Below, piece after piece: positions 17,901-26,007 of a stretch of 30,242 bases of DNA. The notes under the pieces are model-generated. The model was not told the DNA's origin. It made no database searches and saw nothing but the letters and a program-made list of their open reading frames with translations. The stretch's first letter is position 1; each line of letters begins with the position of its first letter. This stretch comes from an uncultured Oscillospiraceae bacterium (GTDB lineage: Bacteria > Bacillota > Clostridia > Oscillospirales > Acutalibacteraceae), in the NCBI GenBank assembly GCA_900549775.1, contig URPR01000015.1, positions 1 through 30,242 on the forward strand, read 5' to 3'. A program made the translations under genes and the position numbers.

Positions 17901-18492
17901 CTATTTCGCTTAAAATATCTGTAAGTCTAACTAAATTTTCTTCTGCTTTTTCTAGCTTTTTTTCTGCTTCATTTTTTCTATATCTATATTTAGAAATTCC
18001 GGCTGCTTCTTCAAAAATTTCTCTTCTATCTTCACTTTTCGAGGCAACTATGCTATCTATTTTCCCTTGACCTATTATCGAATACCCATCTTTTCCTAAG
18101 CCCGTATTCATAAACAGCTCATGTATATCTTTCATCCTAACGCTGTTTTTGTTTATAAGATATTCACTTTCGCCAGAACGATAAAACCTCCTAGTAATGG
18201 CAACTTCGTCATCATAAGGAAGCTTTCTATCTCTATTGTCGAGCGTTAAAGTAACCTCAGCAAAGCCTTTCGGTTTTTTATTAGGTGTTCCGTTGAAAAT
18301 AATGTCTTCCATCTTTGAACATCTCAAAGCTTTAGCAGACTGCTCACCTAACACCCATCTAATCGCATCACTTATGTTACTTTTTCCGCTACCGTTTGGA
18401 CCTACCACTGTCGTTATGCCCTTATTAAAACTCAACAGTGTTTTTTCCGGAAAAGTTTTAAAACCTTGTATCTCAAGGGACTTCAATAACAC
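14926..18492 (-). CDS. smc: Chromosome segregation ATPase SMC
   Basis: Condensin subunit that organises and segregates the chromosome, with ScpA and ScpB as usual partners; neither is in this window. About 1188 residues: Walker A GPNGSGKS (31-38), long coiled coils (about 165-490 and 670-1000), a hinge (about 500-660) with the GGSLTGGA element, signature LLSGGEKA near 1089, and Walker B CVLDEIEAALDE near 1115. The start is ambiguous. GTG 18492 yields MLLKSLEIQGFK, which best matches relatives. GTG 18504 adds four residues, and TTG 18486 has the best-placed GGGTG. None has a strong ribosome binding site, so coupling to the radical SAM gene ending at 18517 is likely. Confidence 0.95.
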   Translation of the reverse strand: MLLKSLEIQGFKTFPEKTLLSFNKGITTVVGPNGSGKSNISDAIRWVLGEQSAKALRCSKMEDIIFNGTPNKKPKGFAEVTLTLDNRDRKLPYDDEVAITRRFYRSGESEYLINKNSVRMKDIHELFMNTGLGKDGYSIIGQGKIDSIVASKSEDRREIFEEAAGISKYRYRKNEAEKKLEKAEENLVRLTDILSEIEARIGPLLEQSEKAKKFIELSEEHKKLQIGLWLFELENSNVLLKKEEEKLNLAKEQYSEIELAIDKIVTDSESILQKSRDYTLKIDETRREISQSEEMSIRKSGEISVLENDILHNEERIKRIKIDIENLSKSFDEMLIDYNNYSEKEKLLHESLTQKEQTLNEFSDKEKSVNKKEQGLSNELDKLQINLKEVNDEISKAKVVVMTSDEAISECHSKILGFKEKFQGNESLKQNFEDEIKELEKAKKELEDDLSEKKKQIELKHSNLGKISTELEKEKINLNELKLNYEGQIRKVNLLESLENSLEGFVGSVKFIVKAGQKGEVEGVCGAVSRLIKSPKEYSVAIETALASYMQNIVVDTQEQAKCAIRLLKEKKIGRATFLPVSVIKGQEISDKNFLSYNGYVGLASKLCTCEEKYKNILYYILGRILVVDNIDNASAIAKDLSYKFKIVTLDGQVINAGGSLTGGAKVKNAGILNRVKDIEEAKNNAANLAEQVEKSKFRLKELFELERNNKEDYEKLKENFEAKKQEKVELEINLEKANLKLKNVVTENLNAKQEKIDLQEKLDALENKKRESQTHLDGLQEKVESLEKSKAQLQGEKEVLNQEKDVHKQSLYELNLEIFSIKKDIEQMENNKASIENRRTFNREKINEYENDISTLTLGNQEINDRIKSAKGEISNFKKSIEKLKSDVTLLSEEKMEFEKQITFLRNNERERNSQKEKISLEIAKLQDRKDSVQSNYDTIISKLWDEYELTRREALSLFSKAEPDQKSVKRLNELKSKIRNLGTVNVAAIEEYKEVSERYNFLKGQIDDIEKSKKELHKLIVSLTGQMKDLFSEKFKEINKNFDLVFKDLFSGGSAELIMTSPEDILSSGIDIKVKPPGKLLTHLELLSGGEKAFVSIALYFAIMKVNPAPFCVLDEIEAALDEANVNRFASYLRKMNDKTQFIAISHRRGTMEEADVLYGVTMQEEGISKLLELQVSQIGKNFMKE

Positions 18493-18516
18493 ACATACAC
18501 CCACAATCCATTAAAT

Positions 18517-19521
18517 TTACGCTGAAACAAAAACTTTCCCCAATTTTATTTCATTGCAAAAGACAAAATTTATATTGTATCCTAAATCTTTAAACTTCTT
18601 TAAATTTACCCTTTTTTGACCTACAGCCTTTGATATATCTCTTGAGTTAATTTTTACTGTGATATTTCCAGACTTCATTTCTAATTTTTTAATTTGATCT
18701 AAAATTTCATGAAATATTAAATTACTTTCACATATTTCTCGAAAGGCAGGATGAAAAACTCCCGAAATCATATTTTTTCTCAAACTTTCACTGTCGTGAA
18801 GGCCTAGCCTGATTACAGGAATATTATTCTTGCGTTCAAATAAGTTCAGCAAAAAGCTGCACAATTCAACCGTGGATTCAAATTTTGCAGGCTCATAAAC
18901 TCCAGAATTATATAGGGTTTCAAGTTTCGTACCTTTCATAACAACCGTTGGATAAATTCTTACCATATCTGGTTTTAACTTTATAAATTCCTCTGCGGTC
19001 TTTATATCTAAGCTTTCGTTGCTCATGTATAAGCCCGTCATCATCTGAAGACCTAGCTTGAACCCTGCTGCTTTAATCTTTTTTGAAGAAAAAATTACAT
19101 CTTCTCTTGTATGACCTCTTTTGTTAGCCGAAAGAACACTGTCGCACATGCTTTGAGCTCCTAGTTCCACAGTTTTCACACCATAATCCCTTAAAATATC
19201 AATTATGTCATCATCTATGGCATCGGGTCTTGTGGATATCCGAATGCCTTCAAAGCTGTCTTTTCCTAAAAATCTCGATGCTTCATTTAAAAGCTCTACC
19301 ATGTAATTTCTATCTATCGCGGTAAAACTGCCACCAAAAAAAGCTATTTCGGCTTTAGTCTGTTTAAAGTCTATTTTGTTTTTTGCAGCTTCTAAGGTTT
19401 CTCGCACAGACTCAACACTAGGCTGTACAGCTTGTCCTGTTATATTTTTTTGGTTGCAAAAACTGCACTGGTTTGGACAACCATTATGCGGCACAAAAAT
19501 AGACACATTCGCATTTTTCAA
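18517..19521 (-). CDS. Elp3-like radical SAM protein
   Basis: A 334-residue radical SAM enzyme with the CPNQCSFC cluster motif (Cys15, Cys19, Cys22), a FFGGSFTAI strand, a STRPD motif and a TVELGAQSM segment. These match the radical SAM half of Elp3 (elongator protein 3). The C-terminal acetyltransferase domain that makes eukaryotic and archaeal Elp3 a tRNA-modifying enzyme is missing, as is usual for the clostridial proteins found next to rnc-smc. Substrate and reaction are unknown to me. The start is TTG at 19521, overlapping the rnc stop by 4 bases (TTGA). The stop lies 12 to 24 bases before smc. Confidence 0.88.
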   Translation of the reverse strand: MKNANVSIFVPHNGCPNQCSFCNQKNITGQAVQPSVESVRETLEAAKNKIDFKQTKAEIAFFGGSFTAIDRNYMVELLNEASRFLGKDSFEGIRISTRPDAIDDDIIDILRDYGVKTVELGAQSMCDSVLSANKRGHTREDVIFSSKKIKAAGFKLGLQMMTGLYMSNESLDIKTAEEFIKLKPDMVRIYPTVVMKGTKLETLYNSGVYEPAKFESTVELCSFLLNLFERKNNIPVIRLGLHDSESLRKNMISGVFHPAFREICESNLIFHEILDQIKKLEMKSGNITVKINSRDISKAVGQKRVNLKKFKDLGYNINFVFCNEIKLGKVFVSA

Positions 19522-20207
19522 TATCCCATTAACTCCAGGGCTTCGCGTGCAGCTTGCTGCTCTGCCTCCTTTTTACTCCTTCCTCCACCTTTGCCTATCA
19601 CATTGCTGTTTAATTTCACTTCCACTTCAAAATGCTTATCGTGGTCAGGACCATACTCTTTAACCAAGTTGTAACTAATAACTTCTTCTTTATTTTTTTG
19701 AGTTATCTCCTGCAAAATAGTTTTATAATCTTTAAACTCCAAATTTTTCTGGTTATTTATCTCGGGTACAACAAACCTCAAAATAAATTCTCTGGCGTTT
19801 TCTATGCCGCCGTCTAAATATATGGCAGCTATAATCGCTTCAAAGGCATCTGCTAAAATAGATGGTCTTTCGTTGCCTTTCGAATGCATTTCGCCTTTAC
19901 TGAGTTTTAAAAAATTTCCTACTTCTAAAGATTTTGAAAACTTACATAAAGTTTTTTCACATACCAAAGATGCACGTAACTTGGAAAGGTTGCCTTCTTG
20001 CAAGTCAGGACAATGCGCAAATATATAGTCGGAAACAACTATACTCAAAACAGAGTCCCCTAAAAACTCCAACCTTTCATTACTGCTTATTTTTTTTCTA
20101 GACTCATTTGCAAACGAAGAATGCGTCAAAGCATTCTTAATATAGTTTTTATTTTTAAACGTGTATTTTAATTTGCCTTCTAAATACTCAATATCATTAT
20201 TTTCCAT
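19518..20207 (-). CDS. rnc: Ribonuclease III
   Basis: A double-strand-specific endoribonuclease that processes rRNA precursors and structured mRNAs. I chose ATG 20207 (MENNDIEYLEGKLKY), giving 229 residues, the normal length, with AAAGGA upstream. A longer frame to 20297 would run into plsX. The catalytic domain carries the signature ERLEFLGDSV (44-53, with Glu47 and Asp51) and ADAFEAIIAAIYLDGG. A dsRNA-binding domain fills the C-terminal 70 residues (DYKTILQEITQ through GRSKKEAEQQAAREAL). In many Firmicutes acpP sits between plsX and rnc; here the gap is only 31 bases. Confidence 0.96.
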   Translation of the reverse strand: MENNDIEYLEGKLKYTFKNKNYIKNALTHSSFANESRKKISSNERLEFLGDSVLSIVVSDYIFAHCPDLQEGNLSKLRASLVCEKTLCKFSKSLEVGNFLKLSKGEMHSKGNERPSILADAFEAIIAAIYLDGGIENAREFILRFVVPEINNQKNLEFKDYKTILQEITQKNKEEVISYNLVKEYGPDHDKHFEVEVKLNSNVIGKGGGRSKKEAEQQAAREALELMGY

Positions 20208-20238
20208 AAGTATCCTTTCTAAACTTAGTCTAAGCCTG

Positions 20239-21246
20239 TTAGTCTTCGCTTCCTTTTTCAAATTCAGATAAAGCTTTCGATATTTCCTCAGCCACATTAC
20301 CGTTTACATAGTCAATCGTCAGCCTAATCGCATTTTTAAAAGTTCTGGCAGATGAATTTCCGTGCGCTTTAAATACAGGTTTCTGCAGACCCATAATCGG
20401 TGCTCCACCATATTCGTTGTAGTCTATTTCAGCCTTTAAAGCTCTCATTTCCGGCAATATCATCGCTGCTGCTATCTTATTTTTTATATTTTGTGTAAGC
20501 ACATTTTTTATTTTGCCCATCAAAACGGTTGCTACACCTTCATAAAGTTTTAACATCACGTTTCCTGTAAATCCATCTGTAACTATAACATCAGCTGCAT
20601 CTATCGGAACTTCTCTTGCTTCTACATTCCCCACAAAGTTAAGATTACTGTTTTTAAGCTTTTCATACACATCTCTTTGGAATTGGCCACCTTTATGCTC
20701 TTCCACTCCAACGTTTACAAGACCTACTCTGGGCTTACCTACACCCATAACTCGGCTCATATAAATAGATCCCATAATTCCGAATTGTTGCAACATTTCT
20801 GGTCTACACTCAACATTAGCTCCACTGTCTATTAGCATGAAGCAACCTTTTTCTTTCGGAATAACAGGCGCAAATGCACATCTCTTTATACCTTTTATTC
20901 TTTTAACGATAAACGTAGCACCCATAACCAAAGCTCCACTGTTGCCAGCTGAAATAAAGGCATCTGCTTTTCCTTCAGATAACAACTTTAGCCCCAGCGC
21001 CATAGATGAGTTATTTTTCGACTTAACTATCTCCGATGGGTCATCCTCCATAGTTATAACATCCGGTGTATCCTCTATATCCATGTGGTAAAGTAGAATG
21101 TTATTTTCATTTGCAGCTTTTTCAATCTTTTCCTTAGAGCCAACCAATAAAATATTTATTCCATATTCTGCTACGGCCGCCGCACAACCTTTCAAGATCT
21201 CAACAGGAGCATTGTCTCCACCAAAGGCATCCACGATTATTTTCAT
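20239..21246 (-). CDS. plsX: Phosphate acyltransferase PlsX
   Basis: Converts acyl-ACP to acyl-phosphate, the acyl donor used by PlsY to start phospholipid synthesis at the membrane. The 335-residue product is full length and shows the MKIIVDAFGGDNAP start, the AFISAGNSGALVMGATFIVKRIKGIKR block, the LVNVGVEEHKG segment and a VTDGFTGNVMLKLYEG motif. Its ATG overlaps the trmFO stop (ATGA). No acpP, fabD, fabG, fapR or rpmF gene accompanies it, unlike many relatives. Confidence 0.96.
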   Translation of the reverse strand: MKIIVDAFGGDNAPVEILKGCAAAVAEYGINILLVGSKEKIEKAANENNILLYHMDIEDTPDVITMEDDPSEIVKSKNNSSMALGLKLLSEGKADAFISAGNSGALVMGATFIVKRIKGIKRCAFAPVIPKEKGCFMLIDSGANVECRPEMLQQFGIMGSIYMSRVMGVGKPRVGLVNVGVEEHKGGQFQRDVYEKLKNSNLNFVGNVEAREVPIDAADVIVTDGFTGNVMLKLYEGVATVLMGKIKNVLTQNIKNKIAAAMILPEMRALKAEIDYNEYGGAPIMGLQKPVFKAHGNSSARTFKNAIRLTIDYVNGNVAEEISKALSEFEKGSED

Positions 21247-22562
21247 AGTTCAACACTTCTTTCATTTAAAATATTTTTCAAAATGTTAATTGATCTATCT
21301 GATAAAGCATTATATCTAGCTTTTTTATCCCTGATATGAGGTTCTATTTTCGGCAATATACCAAAATTTGCACCCATAGGCTGAAAATCTTCAGCGGGAC
21401 TACTGCTTATGTAATGAGCCAAAGCACCCATCATAGTTTCTTCTGGTAAAACAAACTTACTTTTATTTTGTATTTTTTTTACAGCATTTATCCCCGCCAA
21501 TATCCCACTCGCTGCTGACTCCATATAACCTTCAACACCTGTGATCTGTCCTGCAAAATATATATTAGGGTTACTTTTTAAACTAAAATCATCGTTTAAA
21601 ATTTTAGGAGAATTTAAAAATGTATTCCTATGCATCACTCCATAGCGGACAAATTCAGCATTTTTCAAAGCGGGAATTAATCCAAAAATCCTTTTTTGTT
21701 CCGGAAATTTTAAGTTTGTTTGAAATCCTACCAAATTATAAAGTGTACCTTCTTTATTTTCAAGCCGAAGCTGTAAAACCGCCCACGGTCTCCGTCCTGT
21801 TTCCGGGTCAATTAAACCAACTGGTTTCATCGGACCAAACCGCAAAGTATCTTTGCCCCTCTGTGCCATAACTTCAACCGGCATACACCCTTCATATACT
21901 TTAGGGTCCCTTACATCAAACTCATGCACCGGTGCCCTCTCTGCTAAAATCAATTCATTATAAAAATTTTCATATTCTTCTTTACTTAAAGGACAGTTGA
22001 TATAAGAATTGTCGTGCCCTCTGTCGTACCTAGAAGCAAAAAAAGCTTTTTCCATATCTATGCTGTCTTTAGTCACAATGGGAGCCGCTGCATCGTAAAA
22101 ACTTAAAAGTCCATTTGAAATGGAGGAAATATTTTCACTTAAATTGTCAGATGTAAGAGGACCTGTAGCGACAACTGTTATCTCATCTTTCGGTATTTCC
22201 TTTACTTCATCGCAGACTACTTCTATGAAGTCATTTTCTTTTATGAGACTCGTCACCATTTCCGAAAATTTGTCTCTATCCACCGCCAAAGCCCCACCTG
22301 CAGGCACTCGGCATGCTTTAGCACGTCTCAAAAGCAAAGAGTCTAAAAGTCTCATTTCCTCTTTTAGAAGTCCGGCCGCACTGTCAATTCTATCTGCTTT
22401 GAAAGAGTTCGAACACACAAGTTCTGCAAAACCACTGCTTTTATGCGCCGGCGAGAATTTTCTCGGTTTCATTTCTATAAGCCGAACGTTTATACCTTTA
22501 GAAGCTATCTGCCACGCGGCCTCACATCCTGCCAAGCCCGCTCCAATTACATTAACTTTCAT
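21243..22562 (-). CDS. trmFO: tRNA m5U54 methyltransferase TrmFO
   Basis: The folate- and FAD-dependent enzyme that makes 5-methyluridine at position 54 of tRNAs in many Gram-positive bacteria. The start chosen is ATG 22562 (MKVNVIGAGLAGCEAA), 439 residues, matching family length, with GAGGAG eight bases upstream. The longer frame adds 14 unconserved residues. The N-terminal GAGLAG motif binds FAD. The LVCSNSFKAD segment and a YEGCMPVEVMAQRG segment hold the two cysteines conserved in the family. The C-terminal end has an IYFAGQITGVEGYMESAASG FAD-site motif. It overlaps topA by 11 bases. Confidence 0.95.
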   Translation of the reverse strand: MKVNVIGAGLAGCEAAWQIASKGINVRLIEMKPRKFSPAHKSSGFAELVCSNSFKADRIDSAAGLLKEEMRLLDSLLLRRAKACRVPAGGALAVDRDKFSEMVTSLIKENDFIEVVCDEVKEIPKDEITVVATGPLTSDNLSENISSISNGLLSFYDAAAPIVTKDSIDMEKAFFASRYDRGHDNSYINCPLSKEEYENFYNELILAERAPVHEFDVRDPKVYEGCMPVEVMAQRGKDTLRFGPMKPVGLIDPETGRRPWAVLQLRLENKEGTLYNLVGFQTNLKFPEQKRIFGLIPALKNAEFVRYGVMHRNTFLNSPKILNDDFSLKSNPNIYFAGQITGVEGYMESAASGILAGINAVKKIQNKSKFVLPEETMMGALAHYISSSPAEDFQPMGANFGILPKIEPHIRDKKARYNALSDRSINILKNILNERSVEL

Positions 22563-24807
22563 TACTTTTCTCCTCAACCGGCTCTTCATATCCGCATCCT
22601 TCATTTATGCAAATCAGCTTCGGTTTTTTACTCTTCTTTATAAATAAAGGGTCATTGCACTTTGGACAAGTTTTGTCAGTAGGTTCGTTCCATGTTACAA
22701 AGTCACAATCCGGGTATTTGTTGCACCCCCAAAACAGCCTACCGCGTTTTGTGCGCCTTTTTACAATTTCTCCATCACTGCATTTTGGACATTTAACTCC
22801 AGTTTTTTCATCTATGCCTTTTATGTTTTTGCATTCAGGATACCCAGGACACGCTAAAAATTTCCCGTATCGGCCCGTCTTAACGACCATATTTTTGCCA
22901 CATTTTTCACAAACGACATCGCTTTCTTCTACTTCGTTTGAAACCGGTTCTTTTTTCTCTAAGTCCATCTTTTTTATGTTCTTACATTCAGGATATCCAG
23001 AACACGCCAAAAATTTTCCATAACGACTTACCTTAACAACCATATTCTTGCCGCATTTATCGCATACTACGTCCGTTTGGTCTTCCTTTAGCGTTATCTT
23101 TACGCCTTTCATATCGTTTTTCGCTTGCTTTAAAGTATCGTTGAAATCCCCATAAAATTCGTCGAGAACTTTCGTCCACTCTTGTTTGCCTTCTTCTATG
23201 ACGTCCAAATCACTTTCCATTTTCGCTGTAAATTTTACATTTACTATATTGGGAAACCGTTTTTTCAGCAAGTCCGTAATGACTTCACCTAACTCTGTGG
23301 GCTTCAAGCTACGTCCTTCTTTTACTACATACTCTCTACCGGTTATGGTGGAAATAGTCGCAGCGTAAGTTGAAGGTCTTCCTATTCCATATTCTTCAAG
23401 TGCTTTTATAAGCGAAGCTTCTGTGTATCTTGCCGGAGGCTCTGTAAAATGTTGGTTTGCTTTTATTTCATCTTTTTTAAGATTTTCACCTTCTTTTAAT
23501 TCTGGCAAAACCTTCGCTTTCTCTTCCTCCGAGTTTTCATTCACATCTTGATACAACGCCGTAAATCCATCAAATTTAACAGTATAGCCACTTGCTCTAA
23601 AAACATATTCCCCCGCTAAAATATCTACACTTTTTGTATTAAGAACGCAGTCTGCCATTTGGCTTGCCGTGAACCTTTCCCAAATGAGTTTATAAATTTT
23701 ATATTGGTCTCTGTTCAGTGAAGACTGTACCTTATCCGGGGTCAAACTAACAGATGTAGGTCTAATTGCCTCGTGACCGTCCTGAACATTACCTTTTGAT
23801 TTAAAGTATCTGGTTTTCGGAACTAAATAGTTCTCTCCGAAATTTTCCTTTATATGGTTCGACAAATCTTTTAACGCATCATCTGACACTCTTAGCGAGT
23901 CTGTTCTCATGTACGTTATCAAACCTATAGCACCTTCGCCTTTTATTTCCACACCTTCGTAGAGTTCTTGCGCTATTTTCATGGTTTTTTTAGAAGGAAA
24001 CCCCAATCTTTTCGAAGCCTCCTGCTGTAAAGTGGAAGTTATAAAAGGCGGCGATGGTTTTCTTTTTCTAGTTCCCTTTTTTATCTTATCTACAATGTAA
24101 GCTTCATTTTCCACTTCATTTAAAATTTTGTTAGCTTCATCTTCGTTTTTAATTTTTATTTTTCCATTTTTGTCTCCATACAAGGCAGCCGAAAAAGGTT
24201 TCTTTTTTCCGTTTTGAACGAATTTTGCATCTATTGTCCAATATTCTTCAGGTTTAAATTTTCTTATTTCATCTTCTTTGTCAACTATTATCCTAACAGC
24301 GACGCTCTGTACCCTTCCTGCCGACAATCCTCGTCTAATTTTTTGAGATAAAAACGGGCTAAGTTTGTAACCTACTATTCTATCCAAGATTCTCCTAGCT
24401 TGTTGAGCATTTACGAGATCAATATCTATACTTCTGGGATGTTTCATTCCGCTTGACACACCGGATTTAGTGATTTCATTAAACGTGACCCTATTTTTTT
24501 TACCTAAATCTAATCCTAAAATATAAGCTAAATGCCACGAGATAGCTTCTCCTTCTCGGTCAGGGTCAGTTGCCAAGTAAACTTCCTGGCTATTTTTAGA
24601 GTCCTTTACCAGCTCTTTCACTAGCTTTTCCTTACCTTTTATTATTTCGTATGTTGGTTTGAAATCATGCTTTATATCCACGCTAAGTTTACTTTCAGGC
24701 AGGTCCCTAACATGTCCCATGGAAGCCACTACCTCAAAATCTTTTCCTAAGTATTTTTTTATTGTTTTAGCTTTCGCCGGTGACTCAACTATTAACAGCT
24801 TTGACAA
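22552..24807 (-). CDS. topA: DNA topoisomerase I
   Basis: A type IA topoisomerase that relaxes negative supercoils behind RNA polymerase. The 751-residue product has the Toprim domain (Glu8 and the acidic DPDRE at 81-85), the catalytic Tyr299 in GLITYMRTDS, and the SAGRVQSVA and SYAATI-type motifs (here PSTYAATIS). Four Cys4 zinc ribbons follow at about 582-608, 633-659, 673-701 and 714-738; the first two are near copies of each other (4 differences in 33 residues). The start is TTG at 24807, after GGGGGAT. It lies 21 bases downstream of dprA, the conserved dprA-topA pair. Confidence 0.97.
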   Translation of the reverse strand: MSKLLIVESPAKAKTIKKYLGKDFEVVASMGHVRDLPESKLSVDIKHDFKPTYEIIKGKEKLVKELVKDSKNSQEVYLATDPDREGEAISWHLAYILGLDLGKKNRVTFNEITKSGVSSGMKHPRSIDIDLVNAQQARRILDRIVGYKLSPFLSQKIRRGLSAGRVQSVAVRIIVDKEDEIRKFKPEEYWTIDAKFVQNGKKKPFSAALYGDKNGKIKIKNEDEANKILNEVENEAYIVDKIKKGTRKRKPSPPFITSTLQQEASKRLGFPSKKTMKIAQELYEGVEIKGEGAIGLITYMRTDSLRVSDDALKDLSNHIKENFGENYLVPKTRYFKSKGNVQDGHEAIRPTSVSLTPDKVQSSLNRDQYKIYKLIWERFTASQMADCVLNTKSVDILAGEYVFRASGYTVKFDGFTALYQDVNENSEEEKAKVLPELKEGENLKKDEIKANQHFTEPPARYTEASLIKALEEYGIGRPSTYAATISTITGREYVVKEGRSLKPTELGEVITDLLKKRFPNIVNVKFTAKMESDLDVIEEGKQEWTKVLDEFYGDFNDTLKQAKNDMKGVKITLKEDQTDVVCDKCGKNMVVKVSRYGKFLACSGYPECKNIKKMDLEKKEPVSNEVEESDVVCEKCGKNMVVKTGRYGKFLACPGYPECKNIKGIDEKTGVKCPKCSDGEIVKRRTKRGRLFWGCNKYPDCDFVTWNEPTDKTCPKCNDPLFIKKSKKPKLICINEGCGYEEPVEEKSNES

Positions 24808-24828
24808 AACAATCCCCCATTTGTCATT

Positions 24829-26007
24829 TTATTTTTTCTTGTACATTCTTCCCGGTTTACTTTCCACTAAACCATTTAGTTCCAATTCCGTTATTCCTTG
24901 CAATGCATCAGCAGTTGACATTTTAGTTTTCAATATAAGCTCATCTATGGTCATAAACTCAGTATTTTTAAGAAAATTATAAATATTCCGTGCCCTACTT
25001 GAAACCTTTAAATTTTTATTTTCCCTTTTGCTCATTTTTTCAATAGGTTCTATTTTACCTTCGGTTTTGCTTTCTTTATTAGTTTGTGTTGTGTTCAAGT
25101 TTGGAAATCTGGGATAATATTCTTCTAAAATGTCTTCAACGCAAGTTACAGGCTTCGCACATTCTTTTATCAAAGAGTTCGTGCCGATTGACATACTGCT
25201 TTTTATATCTCCAGGAACAGCAAATAAGTCTCTGTTCTGCTCAAGTGCAAGGTTCGCCGTAATCAACGAACCACTTTTCCGCCCTGCTTCTACTATCAAC
25301 GTACCGAGCGACAAAGCTGAGATTATCCTGTTCCTAACAGGAAAGTTCCTCGCAATTACGGCATATCCCGGTTCATATTCAGACACTATTGCACCATTTA
25401 AAGAAATCGCTTTTTTCAAATTGTTGTTTTTTTCTAAATAGTGACAATCTAATCCACAGCCCATAACTGAAATGACTTTTCCTCCAGCCATTATAGCGCC
25501 TTTTTGAGCCGAACTATCTATTCCCAGCGCTCCTCCACTCACTACTGTTGCACCGAACTTTGCAAGCTTATATCCAAATTCAAAAGACGTTCCTAAGCCA
25601 TATCGCGTAGCACTTCTAGTTCCAACTATAGCTATGCAAAGTTCATTATCAATCTTTGGGAAAGTGCCATTTACGTAAAGTATAGCCGGAGGGTTATATA
25701 TGTTTTTCAGCCTGTTTGGATAATTGGGAGATTCATAAGTTATTATTTTGTAGCCTTTTTGTTTGCAATGAGCTTTTATTTTTTCAATTTTATCAGTATC
25801 AAAATTTTTAAGTTTTAAAAGATCTCTTTTTGTAAAAATTCCGCTGTCTTTCCACTCCTCATAAGGTAAACTAAAAAAATTTTGTGATGTTTTATAAGTT
25901 TTCATTATATCCTTGATTCTACGACTTGCGTACCCTAAAGCCTGTTGTAAGTAGATCCAGTTATCAACAAAACTTGCTTTTGCACTGCTCGTAAGACCTT
26001 CACCCAT
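24829..26007 (-). CDS. dprA: DNA processing protein DprA
   Basis: This protein binds incoming single-stranded DNA and loads RecA during transformation; it is also widely kept in non-competent bacteria. I chose ATG 26007, which forms a TGATG junction with the preceding methyltransferase gene and has GGGAG eight bases upstream; a GTG at 26022 is the longer alternative. The product is 392 residues: an N-terminal helical SAM-like region, a Rossmann-like core with CIAIVGTRSATRYG, VVSGGALGIDSSAQKGA, FPVRNRIISALS and EAGRKSGSLITANLA, and a C-terminal winged-helix domain (last 65 residues). No com genes are nearby. Confidence 0.95.
   Translation of the reverse strand: MGEGLTSSAKASFVDNWIYLQQALGYASRRIKDIMKTYKTSQNFFSLPYEEWKDSGIFTKRDLLKLKNFDTDKIEKIKAHCKQKGYKIITYESPNYPNRLKNIYNPPAILYVNGTFPKIDNELCIAIVGTRSATRYGLGTSFEFGYKLAKFGATVVSGGALGIDSSAQKGAIMAGGKVISVMGCGLDCHYLEKNNNLKKAISLNGAIVSEYEPGYAVIARNFPVRNRIISALSLGTLIVEAGRKSGSLITANLALEQNRDLFAVPGDIKSSMSIGTNSLIKECAKPVTCVEDILEEYYPRFPNLNTTQTNKESKTEGKIEPIEKMSKRENKNLKVSSRARNIYNFLKNTEFMTIDELILKTKMSTADALQGITELELNGLVESKPGRMYKKK

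Noticed and set aside
20208..20297. N-terminal extension of RNase III
   Set aside because: It overlaps plsX and adds non-conserved residues; ATG 20207 has a ribosome binding site and gives normal length.
22563..22604. N-terminal extension of TrmFO into topA
   Set aside because: The 14 added residues precede the conserved FAD-binding start; GAGGAG is placed for ATG 22562.
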